Notes: generated by a model from the letters alone, not told the origin. Shown: positions 36,201 through 51,200, counted from the first letter of the stretch. The stretch is 64,000 nt of DNA from Branchipolynoe longqiensis (GCA_030323885.1 CM059189.1:43429428-43493427), one strand, 5' to 3'. Numbers and translations are program-made.

Positions 36201-39200
36201 GCACCAAAACCCAATATCCCACTCAGTCACATTATCCTGACACTAAGCCATCTAGTCATTGCCTCACTCTGGTAGTGTTGCTACCTTGCATAGTGCCACG
36301 CAAAGGTAGTGCATAGTACCAATCATGTAATTCTTTGGTTTGACTCGGCCAAGGATTGATCCACGATTTATTAGCAAAACGATGTTAGTTGCCTTAGCAT
36401 TGGATGTACACCACCAAGCGTTGTATTGACCAATTTCATATGACGTCAGCATGGCTATTTAGGTCAGTGCGCGTGCTGCTTGGCTGCAGGACAACATCCG
36501 GTCACACTGCAAACTCAATGGCTATGGGCAATCTTCATACAGAAAAAGTTAAATATCTCTAAAACCACAGCACCTAGAAACAAACTCATTGGAATACAGA
36601 TAGAAAACATGTTTACCAAAAAGATTATATTAAATTGATACGGTTAGGGTTCTGGATTTCTATAAATTTTGAATAAAATCGACATTTTGCACTGTGCGTA
36701 CCGGCAAACTCAATGCATTATCAATGGCAGTGAGCAATCTCCATACAGAAAAAGTGGAATATCTCTAAAACCACACCACCTAGAAAGAAACTGATTGGAA
36801 TACACATAGAAAACATGTTTACCAACAAGATTATATTAAATTGATACGGTTAGGGCTCTGGATTTCTATTAATTTTGAATAAAACTGAGGTTTTGTACTG
36901 CACGTACTGGCAAACTCAGTGGCAGTGTGCATTCGTTCTGCAGCCAAGATGCGCGCGCATACACAATGTTTACAAACATTGAAAGGGGTCTATAGACTAT
37001 CTAAGTACCATCTAATCCTTTGAATGCTATCATCTTATTTACCATCTAATCTTATTTAATATTCTATAATCTAACTTGATATCAAATTGTGAGTAAATAA
37101 AATATAGACCCGCAAATAAAAAAAAAAACACTTCCGCAGAGCTGAGAAGAGAAGTATTTAGATGAATAAATCATTTACTAAAAATAGAAATGATGTTGGG
37201 AAGCGCAATTCCAATTACACTGACCACCTTCTGACAAATAGCGACTGGCACCAATAGGCAGGTACAGCACTGAGAGCGAGAGAAAGTACAGTAAAGCTTG
37301 TTTTATTTAACGACGCCTCTAGAGCACATTGATTTTCGTATCATCGGCTATTGGATGTCAAACATATGGTCATTCTGACATATTTCTTTGGAGGAAACTG
37401 ATTGCCACCACATGTGTTACTCTTTCCGATAAGCAGCAAGGGGTCTTTTATATGCACTTTCCCACATACATTAAACAGGCTGCAGGCTAACATGGGTAAT
37501 TTGCACACGAGGCACGTGTTCTATTTATAGTCTTCCTCGTCGATCGCCTACGCCTAGCCCGTCACTTCACCCCTGGCTGCTCTACACACCACTACGATCA
37601 CCTGCCGCTCCTGCACTACGACCATGTGCGTTTCATTGCACGTAGTAGTTGAACAGTGTTCATATGCCCACGTTCAGAAGCGCTGAGGTAGGTCATCTCT
37701 TTCGCAAGTTTTGCCACGTACTCAGCCAGCCAGGGCAGTCAGGTCGTCCTGTGAGTTATGGACCAGAGTTACAACAATCATCGGAGTTCAGCCGTATGAG
37801 GCCGGAACAACCTGCACACGCCTTGTCAGCTTCCTCGGACCAGGACGCAGACCAGGACGTTATTAGACGCCTTAGTAGGGAGACCCAAGGGTGTCAGACG
37901 TGACAGAACGCTTGGCAGCATTGGAGGCGCCTGTCCGTTTAGAGGGTTGCCGCCTGAGTCACCAGTGGTGTGACGGCCACCTCTACCTGCTACTCCAGTC
38001 CGTCATACTTGGCCTGCCCCTGTGCTAGAGCTTCCCACCCCGGTCATTTCCCCTGTTGCAGTCTGCTCCCCGCCAGTAGTGCTCACCCATGGTCCTCTCT
38101 GTAGGTGCCAGCTATACAGCGTGCACGTGGTCCTCCCCGTCCGGTAGCGATGTTCCCGCTCCCTATCCCCCCTCCCCCGCGCCCGCTGAGGTGTCTACCG
38201 CCAGCAGCTGCTGCATTTCTTGAAGCCGTTCCTTCCCTACAAAGGCCGGAAGGTACTTCTTTTTCCCCGAATAACTTTATCTCTCGTGGTTGTGCTTACA
38301 GATTCAAGAGGAGCTTGCCGCACCAGGAGCAAGTTTGTAAGAAAAAGAGGAAGTATATGGATAAGAAGCTACCCGAACAGTCATCTGGGGCAGTAAGTGG
38401 TTTATCCTCTCACCCTCCCGTTCTTTCGATAACTGAGATGTGCGTGCAGCCTGCACTGAGTCGTGGCCACATGGTGGCAGATGGTGTACATACCCCAGCA
38501 GATGCTGACCTAATTCTTGCGGTTACTCCCACCCTGCCCCCCAACTCTACTACCCGGCTAGCCACTGGGAGCCCTCCATCTGCCCAGGAACACGTGCGTA
38601 TATGCGCGACAGCTCTCATGCCCTCGGGTCACTACCGCCATGCCTCCTCTGATACTGATCTATGATTACACGATGTTGTTTTTGAGTGGTTCATTACTGA
38701 TATCGTGTGCTTCTGTTTCTTCAGCTGTTTTCCCTCCTACTCCTCCTCCCTCCCTGTTTACTGTGCAGGTGTCTGAGGTCTGGCCGGTGAGGTCTCCTGT
38801 AATCTGGCCATCATCTAAGGGTTATTGTGTTAGTTATATGGCAGTGCGGGAGACAGCTCTTCCCAAACTATTTATCAGTAACTATAACTGTGCCGCCGGG
38901 TTTTGTAATCCCGGCGTAACGTGCTATGCTACTTACTTATCAAGATACATTGCTAGTTGATTACCTTGTGTTTGGAAGGCCACTGAACTATACGTCAACC
39001 GAGATACCAGTCCTATCTTTGTTAATCATACGGTGGGAGCGGGTACTAATGTGAACATTAACTTGTTTATTCATAAGAACTAGAAATGAATGCTTGTTGG
39101 GTCCAATTGATACTTCCCCTTCTTCCCGTGGTGTCAGAGTAGTCCTATGATGCCTAGACCCAAGAAGAATTCATTGAATAAGTGAGTAATTATTTATTTG

Positions 39201-42200
39201 AGTTTCCCCCCAGGGCGTAGTGTGAATGCGGGTATTATTAAGGGTTTCTAGAAGGGTCTACCGTTTATTTACTCCCTTCCATTGGTGTCGACATTAACTG
39301 ATAAGAGTGTCGCAGTTAGGTGATGGGGCCTGGATGTGGGCACTGGACTTGCCTAGGGCTTTCGCAAATTAGGGTGTATCCACTGTCTGTACCCTTGCTA
39401 GGAATTACACTAAATAGTCCGATCTATATTGATATCGCTCCACCGGTTGGGTGCTTGTTTGTTTGTTTGTTGTTTTACATCCTAGCAACATCTAAGGTCA
39501 TATCAGGACGGGCGGTTGGGTGCAGAATTTCAGCTCGTGTATATGACCGTACTACTCGTGCAGTGGTTTGGCTGCTGAGGCAAGAGGGTTTCTTCGCTCT
39601 CTGTTATCTTGATGATTTTGTGGGTTGAGAGTCTACCTATGATAGGGCGGTGAAAGCGTATGCGTGATTTCTGGAGTTAAGTTATATATTAGGTTTGGAT
39701 TTAGCCATGGAGAAGTGCTCGCCGCTGGTGACATCTTTAGGTTGGCCAGGTTTCAAGATAGACGCCCCGTTTTTGATGGTCTCATTACCAACGGATAAGC
39801 TTGCAGAAATTTTGGAAGAGTGTCTATTATGGAAGTGAAGGTGAAGGCCTCTAAGAAGCAATTATAGAGTTGAGTGGGTAAACTGCAGTATTTATATCGA
39901 AGTGTATAAGGCCGGCGGTTCGCTTTACTAACGGGATCTTGGAAGTGTTGAGGACACTATACATTCATGGTAGACATCTGAGATGACCCGGAGTGGTTCG
40001 AGAAGTTGCGGTGTCTTATTCTGGGCATCAGCTTGTGCCCTCAGTTCCCCGGGAAGTTTTCTTGTTGGAGTGTGAGGTGACACTAGCTGCAGTTGGGGCG
40101 TTCTCATCAGTGAATTACTATGTGGTCCAGTTCCCGGACTAGGTAATTATTAAGAAATTGACAATTGGTCGTAATGCTCGCATTGCGGTTGATGCGAGGC
40201 GAGGGAGGACCCCCCCCCCCCTCTCTCTCTCCTCCAGCCGTTGGCCGTTGCATAACAGCCCGCGCTTCCTTCCCTTAAAACCAGCCCCGAGGCCGCCTCA
40301 GGCCACTCACCCTCCTGCCTCCAGACACTCCGCTCCTCCTTACACTTTTTTCCCCACCCACCATCCCTATACACCAACTCTCCATCATAGGGTTGAGGGC
40401 TCCTCGGATCCACCTCCCGGGCCCAAATAATAACATTGCTCAAATTGACATTGACACTTCAACCATGACACCTCATATCATGACGATGCCTCACATATGA
40501 TACCCTATATATCCCTATACTCATGATTATCACCTTATTACATGTTGATGCCTATCTACCATTATATACCTATACTCATGCTTGATGTACTTATCCATGT
40601 TTATTCCGGCATTTCTCAATAAAATGCCATTTATCCACTCATGCCTCCTCGTCCTTCCTTGCCGCGCATCACACAGTTAGAGGCCCTAAAATCTAGTACA
40701 TGCGGTGGCAGCACTGCTTCCAGTAGACCGTCAGAATTAGTGTAACGGTAAATACGGATAATGCAGCATCGCAATCTGCTCTTGAGTCAGGGAAAGGGAG
40801 GAATTGGCTCCTGTGTGCCTGTGCATGACAGTTGTGGCTGTTCTCGGCCACACGTAACTTTGAGCTCGTGATTCAACATAGGCCTGTTCGGAGGTGGTCC
40901 TGGTAGATGGATTCAGGAGGTCGTTCTCGTCGCAGGTAATGAAGCCCAGGGCCGCAGCACTATCTAAGAACATAACTTAAGTAAGGTTTTCCCATCACTA
41001 GGGCTCGATCTGTTCCGTTCTGATGTCTGATTTGATACTTGTTTTGCTGGAAGATAGTATATTGTTTGCCTCTATCTTCCAGACTACACACACAGTGATA
41101 CACCACGCTGAGCTCAACAATCTCTTCATCGCTGGTTTGGCGACACATACATGGCAGAATAAGGCAGCCATCTAACCCGCTATTTCTCTTTCTGTTCTAT
41201 CAGTAATGTCTCTCCTATTAAACCTACTCTATGTTTTACTGGCGTTTCTACTCTTTCTTTCTAAAGCTCTAAATCGCTAGAGTCACTGAGTGTAATTCTG
41301 AATTATGTTTCGGCTGTTAAGATTAGGGTTCTGGTAGCCCTGGCCCGCACCCACAATTTCAAGCTAACGAGATGACAGTAATGGGAAGAGATGTGATGAA
41401 GCCCTCTAATCACTTCGTAATGAGAGCGCCACCGGTTACCCCGCCGGAGTTCAGGCTGATAATTGCCTATCTTGTGTTTATTAAGCCCTATACCTGGGTA
41501 ATAATAGTAGCACTGCTGCTTGCATTCCTGACCCTTATGCGACAAAGTAATTTGGTTGCATCATCGGCTGGGATTTTAGGCCCTCATGTTCTTAAAGCTA
41601 TGGATGTGGTGCTATGTAATGTTAAGCTGGTTGTTACTATGTGCTCATCTAAAACCCGCTCTGCTGATTCTATTCTACTATTCCATCTCCCGGACCTTCC
41701 TAATTCCCCCGCTGCCCTGAATAAGCCTGAAGGAGTTATGCCGGGATGGTGCGCCTGATTAGGCATTCCTCTAAAACAATAGAGTCCTTCTGAGTGCCTA
41801 CAGTGTCGCAGCTGAAACATTAGTCGGGGTGGTGAAGCCTATACCCCGCATAGTCGTCGGAGAAGTGCTGCTCAGGCCTGTGAATCGACAGGTTTGCCCT
41901 TGTCCGGTATAATGCAACCTGGTACCTTGAGAACTAATACTGTCAAGAAATATCTCATTTTCCTTCCGCAGCGCTCATTTCTCTTTTTTGGTTTGAGCGC
42001 TGCCCTGCTGTCCTCTCCTCATGACCTCATCTTCACATGTCACGAGTTGCTCATAACCTGCTTGAACTGATCTGAACTGCTCAGGGCGTCTGGGTCATCG
42101 TGCCTGGCCCTCAACTTGATGCCGCTGATCCGTCAGCCAAGATTAAATTTGATTAAATAAAATAAATAAATAACCTTTAAACGTTCTTATCTGGTTCTAG

Positions 42201-45200
42201 TCCTTTATTGTATGCTTGTGTGTCGAGTGTGTGAATTACAACACATAACACAGCCTTTGATGAACCAGTTGTTGAGTAGGTTGTAAAATATTTCGATTTA
42301 CGGCATTGGGGGGAATGCAAATGTTCTATTACTAAAAAGGTATTCGTGACCAAAGCGCATGTATGTATATATATATGTAAGTGCTGGTGGTGCCTGAGTG
42401 GAATGTAAATAGACATAGTGGTGCTGGCTGGGCTGTGTGTAAGGGGCACTCAGGGCCTACACCCCCCCCCCCCCCCCACTCTGAGGGTAGGATCACCACA
42501 CTCAGGGTCAAGGTTCAAGGCTGGTGGTGGCCAGGGGGGGGGGCACTGGTAGCCATGGGGACCAGGAATGCTGGATCCCTATTGGTAGGGCCAAGAATGC
42601 TTGTTTCCCATTGGGGGAAAGTGGTGGGGTGATACTCTACAATGAACCCATGTACTATATATATAATAAACCACAGAGGCTTGGACTCGCTCTTCTCACA
42701 CTCTTACTTTGCTTTACTTTCTCTCTTTCTCTCCGTCTGTATTGTTTTTCACGTTAGCCTACCTACATAGCCACAGACTCGAACACGCAACCCTACAACT
42801 GGTTGGAACAGAAAATAGTGCAAACTGCAAATGGATCCACTGAGCAGGATCAATAGGATGACTGACACCTTCACAGGTGGACACACTACCGCCTGAACTA
42901 CATCCTGCTCCCCTTGTGAGAGTGAGAGAGGAATGGCCTTGACCTTTGGTGCTTGCTTGGCGATCTAATTACACAAAAGGCACACCCTGTACATACCTCC
43001 TTGATGTCTGTAAGAGTGGCTCCCACCGAGCTCAAGAAGAAATGGATGATGTCAGTTGGGAATGATGTGGACTGATGCCCCACTGCGTGCACAACCCCGT
43101 CCAACGAGAAGCTGATGTGCATCTGCATACAAGGGAGGAGCATCAAGCCAAACAAAATTAATAAAACATTTTTTTTTTTTTAATTATTAAAATCTTTTTA
43201 ATTTAAAAGTCTTTAAAATAACTTTAAAAATAAAAACCTGCAAATTGGTATGTCATTACATAATCCATCATGCACAGGTTTATATGATATTTAAATTTGG
43301 TGGGAAAATGGCCTGGATATACCTAATTTAACATTAGACTGCATTGAGCTGTTAGTTTTCATTGTTTAATGGCGACAGGAGGTTGAACTTGGTTAGAGAC
43401 TAATTTTTTTCACATCACAATCGACATCCTTTAATTTAAATCTTGTCTTGTAAAAAGTCTTTTCACATCACAGTGTACATGCCTCAACTTAAATCTCGTC
43501 CTGTATGAAGTCTTTTCACATCAACCACTGAAGAAATCTGCTCTGAGAATGTTTTTGTCGGACAGCAAGATTTCAAGATTAAACGGGGGCAGATGGTTGT
43601 TGGGTTGGTTGTTGGAGTTTTACACCCTTGCAACATCTAAGGTCATATCAGGACAGGTACTGACTTGTGACAGTGTGCACTGACAGAGACTTTATAGTGC
43701 TGCCTCACTGGCGACCCGGCCACCAGCACCATGACCCGATATTCAACTCAGTCATATTATCCTGACAATGAGCCAACCAGTCCTTGCCCTATCCTAATAA
43801 TGCCGAGCGCTTGGCTCGAAAACAATACATTTTGAAGTCATCGGAGTGACTCGACCATGGTTTGAACCTGCGGGTTAGAATCCCACGATCTACCAAAACA
43901 GAAGACGGATGCTCAACTCATTCAGCCATCCCGTCTGAAAAAGTGGGGCAGACGAACGCAGGCCTCACTGTGGAGTTAAGATTACTACACCGTGGGAGAT
44001 GGATGTATGTACCTTCATTGGTGAGAGGTAGAGGAGTTCGAAGACGATGCATTGTTGCCGGGAGGCTGACTGGACGTCAGTGAGATCACGCATGGAGCGG
44101 TGAACTATGCTGAGGTCCTGCTGCAACTGACTGTACTGTAACACAACACACAACACACACCATTAACACCGTTAAATACCTAAATGGTTCTGATAACACA
44201 GTCTCCTACAGTGATATCAATTAGAAAACCCAGTGATCTGTGCTGATCCGATACCAGTGATATCAGACTGGCATAAAAGTGATATCAAACTGGCATCAAC
44301 GTGATATCAAAATCTACATAAAGGTGATTTAGAACATCCATAAATTGATATAAGACTGGCATAAAAGTGATATGAGACACGTGTAAAAGTGATATCAAAT
44401 CTCCTTAAAAGTTGATATCACACCTCTGTAAAAGTGATATCGGACCAGCATAAAAGTGCTATCAGACTGGCATAGAAGTGATATCAGAAGCATACAAGTG
44501 ATATCAGAATGCCATAAAAGTGATATCAGACTAATAAACGATGATTGATTGATTGATTGGTGGTTGCTTTACGCTGTGTCGGCAGCATAGGCCATATTCA
44601 CGGCGAGAAATGTTTTTTTTTGTTGTTCAAACCATCGCTTTTACATGCAAAAGCAAACAATCAATTATGTGCCAATAGACACTCATTAAATTAGAAAGCT
44701 CACAATCATATATTTGTGGTCAAGGGAAACAAATTCCCATAGAAAAAGAAAAGTTTTATTAATAATTGATAGAATCTATTTAGTAAACTGTATGAGGTGG
44801 TACAGTCCAGCTGCCCTCAAAAAGGCTGAAATGTTTTCCTCTTTTACCTTAGTAAAAAGGTCATGCATACTGTCTGCAGTGTAGAACTGTTGGCACATGG
44901 CCAAAAAAATCAACGCAACTTAGTAAAATGTGTTTGAGTGTCAGCGGGGACTGACACCCAATACATTCAGGGGGAGGCTCCCTTGAGCAGAAAAGCATGT
45001 GTAAGCCACAAGTGGCCAATACGGCAGCAGCTAAGGACCACTTGGTCCTGCCGACCTCCTGCATGAGTCTGTGGTGGCTTTCCCACAGATGGTTCAATTT
45101 CTTTAAGTTTATTAATGTTTACTAATAAACGTGATATCAGAATGCCATAAAACTGATATAAGTGGGCCATAAAAGTGATATCAGACCGGTCTGCCTTCAG

Positions 45201-48200
45201 TGTTATTGTACAACAGTCATGTGGTCAACAAAAATAATAGGATATATTTCAAATTCTAAAATGGAAAAATATTTGCATCAAATAAATATCCACAATTTTC
45301 CAAGGTGATATCTGTGACCAGTTTCCGTCCGATAAATGTGATATCAGACTGGTCTCGTGTTAATTTGACACTTTTAGTGGTTTTTTGTTATACCTAATTT
45401 CAAGTCAATATATAAAGACTTAAATATATATATATATATATATTATAGGGACAAAGATTGCTGCGAAATGAAAGGATTTAACAAAATGCCCTGACATGAG
45501 GTTTGAATCATTGGGCCTCCATGAACATTTCCACCAATACTGATGCCAAAAGCCATGAAGTATCGCAGCTACATATCGGGCAATAACTGCTTATTATAGA
45601 ATCGCCTGCGTTGTAACACGCCCTCTGTGGAAATGTCGACTGCGCTGCATGGCTATAAATCTGTGCCAACACAAGCCGACGTGTGAACAAATAGCAGAAA
45701 CTTCCACACGCACTATTCAGCTTTTACAGGACTCAAGATTGCACAAAGAAGGTGAGTGAAGACATTGAATATATTTGTGATTTACATTCGCAAAGAGGAC
45801 TTTCATGCTATTTACATTAAACCATTGTTGGTGGAAGGCCATGAAATCTACGCTCAAATAGAATGTGTCTGCGTGTCAGTGTACTCTAACACCCAATGCA
45901 TTTGGAGGGTGGTTCTCCCTTGAGTAAAAATGCATTTCTCAAGAGTGGCCATTGTTGCATCGAGTGAGGACAACTTGGTCCTGACACCAGAGCCGCGTTC
46001 AGGGTATGTCTCGGAGACGTCTCGGCGATGCTTTTTGGCTTATTTCTGTTCAGGGTGCGTCTCGGAGACGTCTCGGAGACCCCTTCCATTTCAGACAGGA
46101 GATGAAAAGCGCTTCTCGAAAATGGCCGCCGTATTCAGTGGTTTCAGTCAATCACAGCGCAGCTTTTCCGTTGCAAATAGCCGCCGCCTATGGGAGGCGG
46201 CCATTTTCAAGGCGACAAACTGCAGTTCAGACTAGCGTGACGTCAGGGGCATCGCGGAGGCGTCTCGGAGACGGACCCTGAATGCGGCTCTGGCATGATT
46301 TTGTGGATGTTCTTCCATGCATGGGGTGATGCTATATGACATATTGTTTGGATGCTCATCCCATTCATGGTGCCATATTGATTTGATATACTTGAGAATA
46401 AGTGGCCTAAAATTAAGGTGAGGGATCAAACATGGTGCAACAACACCGTTCAAAGCCATTACTGCAGCTCAGTCAACTTGCTTGTTTCCTTGGATACCCG
46501 CATGGCTAGGTACCCAACACAAGTAGATGTTGTACCCTGCCATTCATTGCCAAGGAATTCATTTTCAGAATGACCTTTCTTACAATTAGGTGGTATGAAC
46601 AAGATAACAAAATTGGTTTGGTCAGAGTTCTCAATGTACTCTAATATGAGAAAGAGTGCATAGGCTTCCTCGAAAAACATGTTGCTTTGATCAGGAATGT
46701 GAGTGCTTAAAAATGGAGCTTATTATCCAAAGAATATGAATTACAGAAAAACCTCTCTAAATTGGGACCATGGGACCGACTTTAAATGGTTCGTTTAGGG
46801 AGGCGCTCGGTTTAGGGATTTAAAAAAAAATCATTACAATGGTATTGTATGGGCGATCATTTGGGACCCAGATAAAGCAATCGATATAGGGAGTGGTCGA
46901 TCTGTGGAGGTGGTCGGTTAGAGAGGTTTTACTGTATATTCATAACTCATTTAGTTCAAAATGGTACTTAGTACCTGATTTTATTTGACGGGTCACATTT
47001 ACTCACATTATTGGTTGGCATCGAACTTAAAGTTGCATAGTCCGATGGTTTTGAATTTCTGTATTTTTTCTGAGATCAATCAATATATTAGATCGATCAC
47101 TAGTATCTACTTTACATTGGTTCAAAGTTACTTTTATTTTAAATGGTAATCTTTTGAGATATTTTGAGTGCAAACATGGAAAATTAGTTTTGGCAAGCTT
47201 GCCAAAACTCTGACACCATAGACTTCTGCAGTAACAGGTTCTGTTAATTTGACTCAGGATTGCCGTCTACGCAGAAACAAATGCTTAATAAGTGCATCAG
47301 TATCTAAGTTAGACATGTAAAATCAAATCTAGATTATTGGTTTGGTTGTGAAAATTTGATACTTCATCGGACTATGCAGCTTTAAACACAAATTACTACT
47401 GGAGTAACCATTTACCCAAGCAGGAACCGAACCATTACTGCTAACCTCATGAAATAACCTGACTGTTTAATGGTAACTCCAGTATATTTTACATTCAAAA
47501 CACTTTCTGAAAGCTCGTGTAGTATTCATGCAACGATCAAAATAGCAAATCATATTACGATAGATGCTATTATTCCAACAAGCAATGCTCAATCAAAACA
47601 ACGAGTATTACCGTAATTGAAAACTGGTCATTGAAACTTACAACGTAATTCTCGATAGGCTTATTCAGAATGAATTTGACTGTGATGAAATCGAAAGAAT
47701 TTTGTTTTGTTTTTCATGCTCACGATGCAGGAAATGCAAAGATGGTGCCAAGGTCAAAGAGGACAGACACAACACAAAGGGGGAAGGAAGCCTTTGGCGA
47801 ATACGGCATTCAGATCAGTGCAAAACTCAGCCATCCTAGCCTGCAAGCCAAGGTCAAAGTGCCAAGGTCAAAGTGGGCAGACACAACACAAATGGGGATT
47901 GAAGCCTTTAGGGAATACTGCATTCAAATCAGTGTGATACCCCTGTCACACTACGACGTAACGAGCCAACGTAAGCCTGACATGCTCATGTTTTGTCATT
48001 ACGTTGACGTACGTTGGGTTACGTTATGATGATGTCAGAATGATGTTAGACTGACATCGAGCTACATCACGTTACGTTGTGTTACGTCGGCGTGCGTCAA
48101 GGTTTTGAACAGGTTCAAAACCTTCGACGTAACTCTAACGTAAGGGTTTACGTTCTCCGTACGTTCTGTACACGTTCGGCGAACATCAATGATGTTAGAC

Positions 48201-51200
48201 AGATGTTAGTCAAACGCTGCTCACTATGTTCCACTACGTTCCACTACGTCGACCCACATTAAACCTGGTGGAAACGTCCTCGTGGCGTAATGAGAACGTC
48301 AGGAGAACGTACGCCGAACATATGTCCAACGTACGTTCAACGTTTCGCCACCGTGTCATGAAGTATATAACGTCACATAACGTAACGCAATGTAGTTCTG
48401 GCGATGGAATAACGTACATAACGTTCCGTGAGCGTAATTATGTTGTCCTCTCTCGTTGAATGATGCTATCACTACGCTTTACCAACGTTACGCTCTCGTC
48501 AACTATGCTGCATCCACGTTCAACTTGTGCCCAAATTTGCATACTACGGCGAGAAGTTCAATGTTTTTCACGTTCTCCCTACGCTGACGTCGTTACGTCG
48601 TAGTGTGACAGGGCCTTACCAAAATCACATGCCCAGTGTTTAATTGGGTTGAATCAGAGGGGCAGAATGCGGGGGGGGGGGGGGGGGTCATTCGCTGTCA
48701 CTAACACCCTCCCCAAACAACCCTCCCTAAACCCTCCCCAAACAACCCTCCCCAAACAACCCATTCGGAATGGCGATTTCGGACCAATTTAGATCAGTGG
48801 GGAGAGTTGAATGGAATTCACGGCTTTTCAAGACTACCCAAAATAGGTTAAATTCACGGCTTTTCAAAGCCTTGAAATGGGGAAAATGGAAGTCAAATTA
48901 AGACTTCAAGACTTTCCAGGTCCAGTGCGGACCCTGTCAATGTCTGACTACACTGTCTGCCTGTCTTTTGATCTATCAATAAGTGGACATCGCGCATGCC
49001 GTCCTTGTCGAGAACCATCGAAAGGCGCGCACCAACATGCACCCCCGCTCGTGACGTCATGTTTCCACGTGAGCGCTCCTCGCCCTGTCCCATTACATAG
49101 TCCGAGGTCTTTGAACTTTTGCCATATTTTTTAGACACATATATATTAAGTTAGCCGCTATAATCTATTTTACTTGAATTTGAAGTAATTTTTATTTAAA
49201 AAAGTTAACTTTGAACATATTTGAAAACATAGAAACAAGGAAACTTAATTTTGGTGTGCACACCGGAATGCTAGATATATAGGTAATGTCTACCTGTTTT
49301 TGAGCAATAGCACAGTAAGCAACCTACTGTAATAAATGTTTAATAAGTGCCCCAGTATCTAAGTTGCTTATGTAGGATCAAATACTTTCTAGGTAACATT
49401 TTTTAGACGCTTTCGTCAGACTATGCAGTTTTAAACGACTGGGCCTCTCTATCCGAATATCAAAATATTTCCGAACAAATTCCTATTTGACTGGGACTGG
49501 AAGTGGGTTCATATACCGATGATTCGGATGTGTGTATATGGCTCCATCCGTACCATCCGCAAATCTTGCGGATAGAAAGGGCCCAGTCGAATGCCCCCAT
49601 CGACTCGAGTGGTGACGTCATAGCGCAAGCGGCGCATGCGCACGTGGAAACTAGTCACCTGGACACTTACCCGTTTCTGTGGGTGCAGTGTGGGCAGTGG
49701 ACAGAAACCACAAAACATTGTACGCACTCATTATACGTATACAGAACGCACATCAACAGGAGACTAATTATGAGGGGTAAAAACTGTCCTAATGTTGGTA
49801 ACTACTGCCGCACCATCTCAAATGAGAAAAATGCAAGTACAATAAAACCTCTTTAAATCGACCGACAATGGGACCGACTTTAAATGGTCTATTTAGGGAG
49901 GTGGTCGGTTTAGTGAGTTTTTTAAAACTGTTACAATGATATTGTATGAGCGATCATTTGGGACCCAAATAAAGCGATCGATATAGGGGAGTCGTTGATC
50001 TCTCGAGGTGGTCGGTTAGGGAGGTTTCACTGTAGGCTATGTAGTTTGTAGTAAACAAAACTAAACTGGGTGATACTTTACTATACAAGCATCATATGAG
50101 ACTATGATGACTTGAATAAAGTGACTACACTGACCAGGTCAACTTGGTTGATGAACATTACTCAACGAGACACACGAGCTATGTTTACCCACACAGTTGG
50201 CACGGTTTTATGGAGGCAATTCACCTGGTTTTCATAATCGTTGGATTTTGGACCATAATACTATCTATATTAATTCTTATAAAAATATGTAATGTATTTA
50301 ATATATATATATATTACACTTTTTAATATATATAACATAAAAAAATATGTATATAAATATTAAACAAATATATATACATAAATATATAATATATATATAA
50401 TATATATATAATACATATATATATATATATGTATTATATATATGAATATATTATATATATTTATGTATATATATTTATTTAATTTGTATATACATATTAT
50501 ATATATATACACACACACAGGAAGTTGCAAAATATAAATAGTGTCTGAATGTTTGCTAATGTAATTTGCTTAGATACAACTGGACTACTTTCTGTGTACC
50601 ACGTGTAGGTCATGTGATATAAATGGGTTATCACACCTCAATGTTATGCTTATACTTTACTGATTACCATAGATTATCATATCTCAAACTCGGTGATACT
50701 TTGCAGATTATCATGTTTATAAACATCTGAATGATAATAGTTTATGGATATCATAGGTGACTATGCCGGACATGTGATTCTTTATAGATTACCAGAGGTT
50801 ATCACATCTCAAAGCGATTCTTTATAGATTACCATAGGTTATCATATCTAAATTTGATTCTTTATAAATTAGCTAAGGTTATCGTATCTGAATGTGATTC
50901 TTTATAGATTACCATAGTGTAAAATATTCCGGTTTAAGGCATCGGGGGGAATGCAAATGTTCTAATACTGATCAGGTGTAGGTGACCAAGTGCATGTATG
51001 TATATATATGTAAGTGCTGGTGGTGCCTGAGTGGGATGTAAATAGACATAGTGGTGCTGACAGGGCTGGGTGTGGGGGCACTCAGGGCCCACCCCCTCCC
51101 CCTCTGCTGGGTATTATCACCACACTCAGGGTCAAGGTTTGGTGGTGGTGGTGGGCAGACCACTGGTAGCCATGGGGACCAGGAATGCTGGATCCCTATT

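Larger units (their letters stand above)
37649..42130 (+). pseudogene. Decayed tyrosine-recombinase retroelement (Ngaro/DIRS-like)
   Basis: Plus-strand remains in the order gag-like (37649-37903 and 38105-38665, basic [10 protein letters not shown] patch), RT (about 39070-40140) and tyrosine recombinase (41372-41758). Many stops and frameshifts separate the pieces, so no product is made. Family assignment rests on RT pieces ([30 protein letters not shown]) and on the recombinase piece. Ngaro-like is favoured over DIRS by resemblance only. It lies antisense in the VPS13 w9-w10 intron. Confidence 0.7.
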
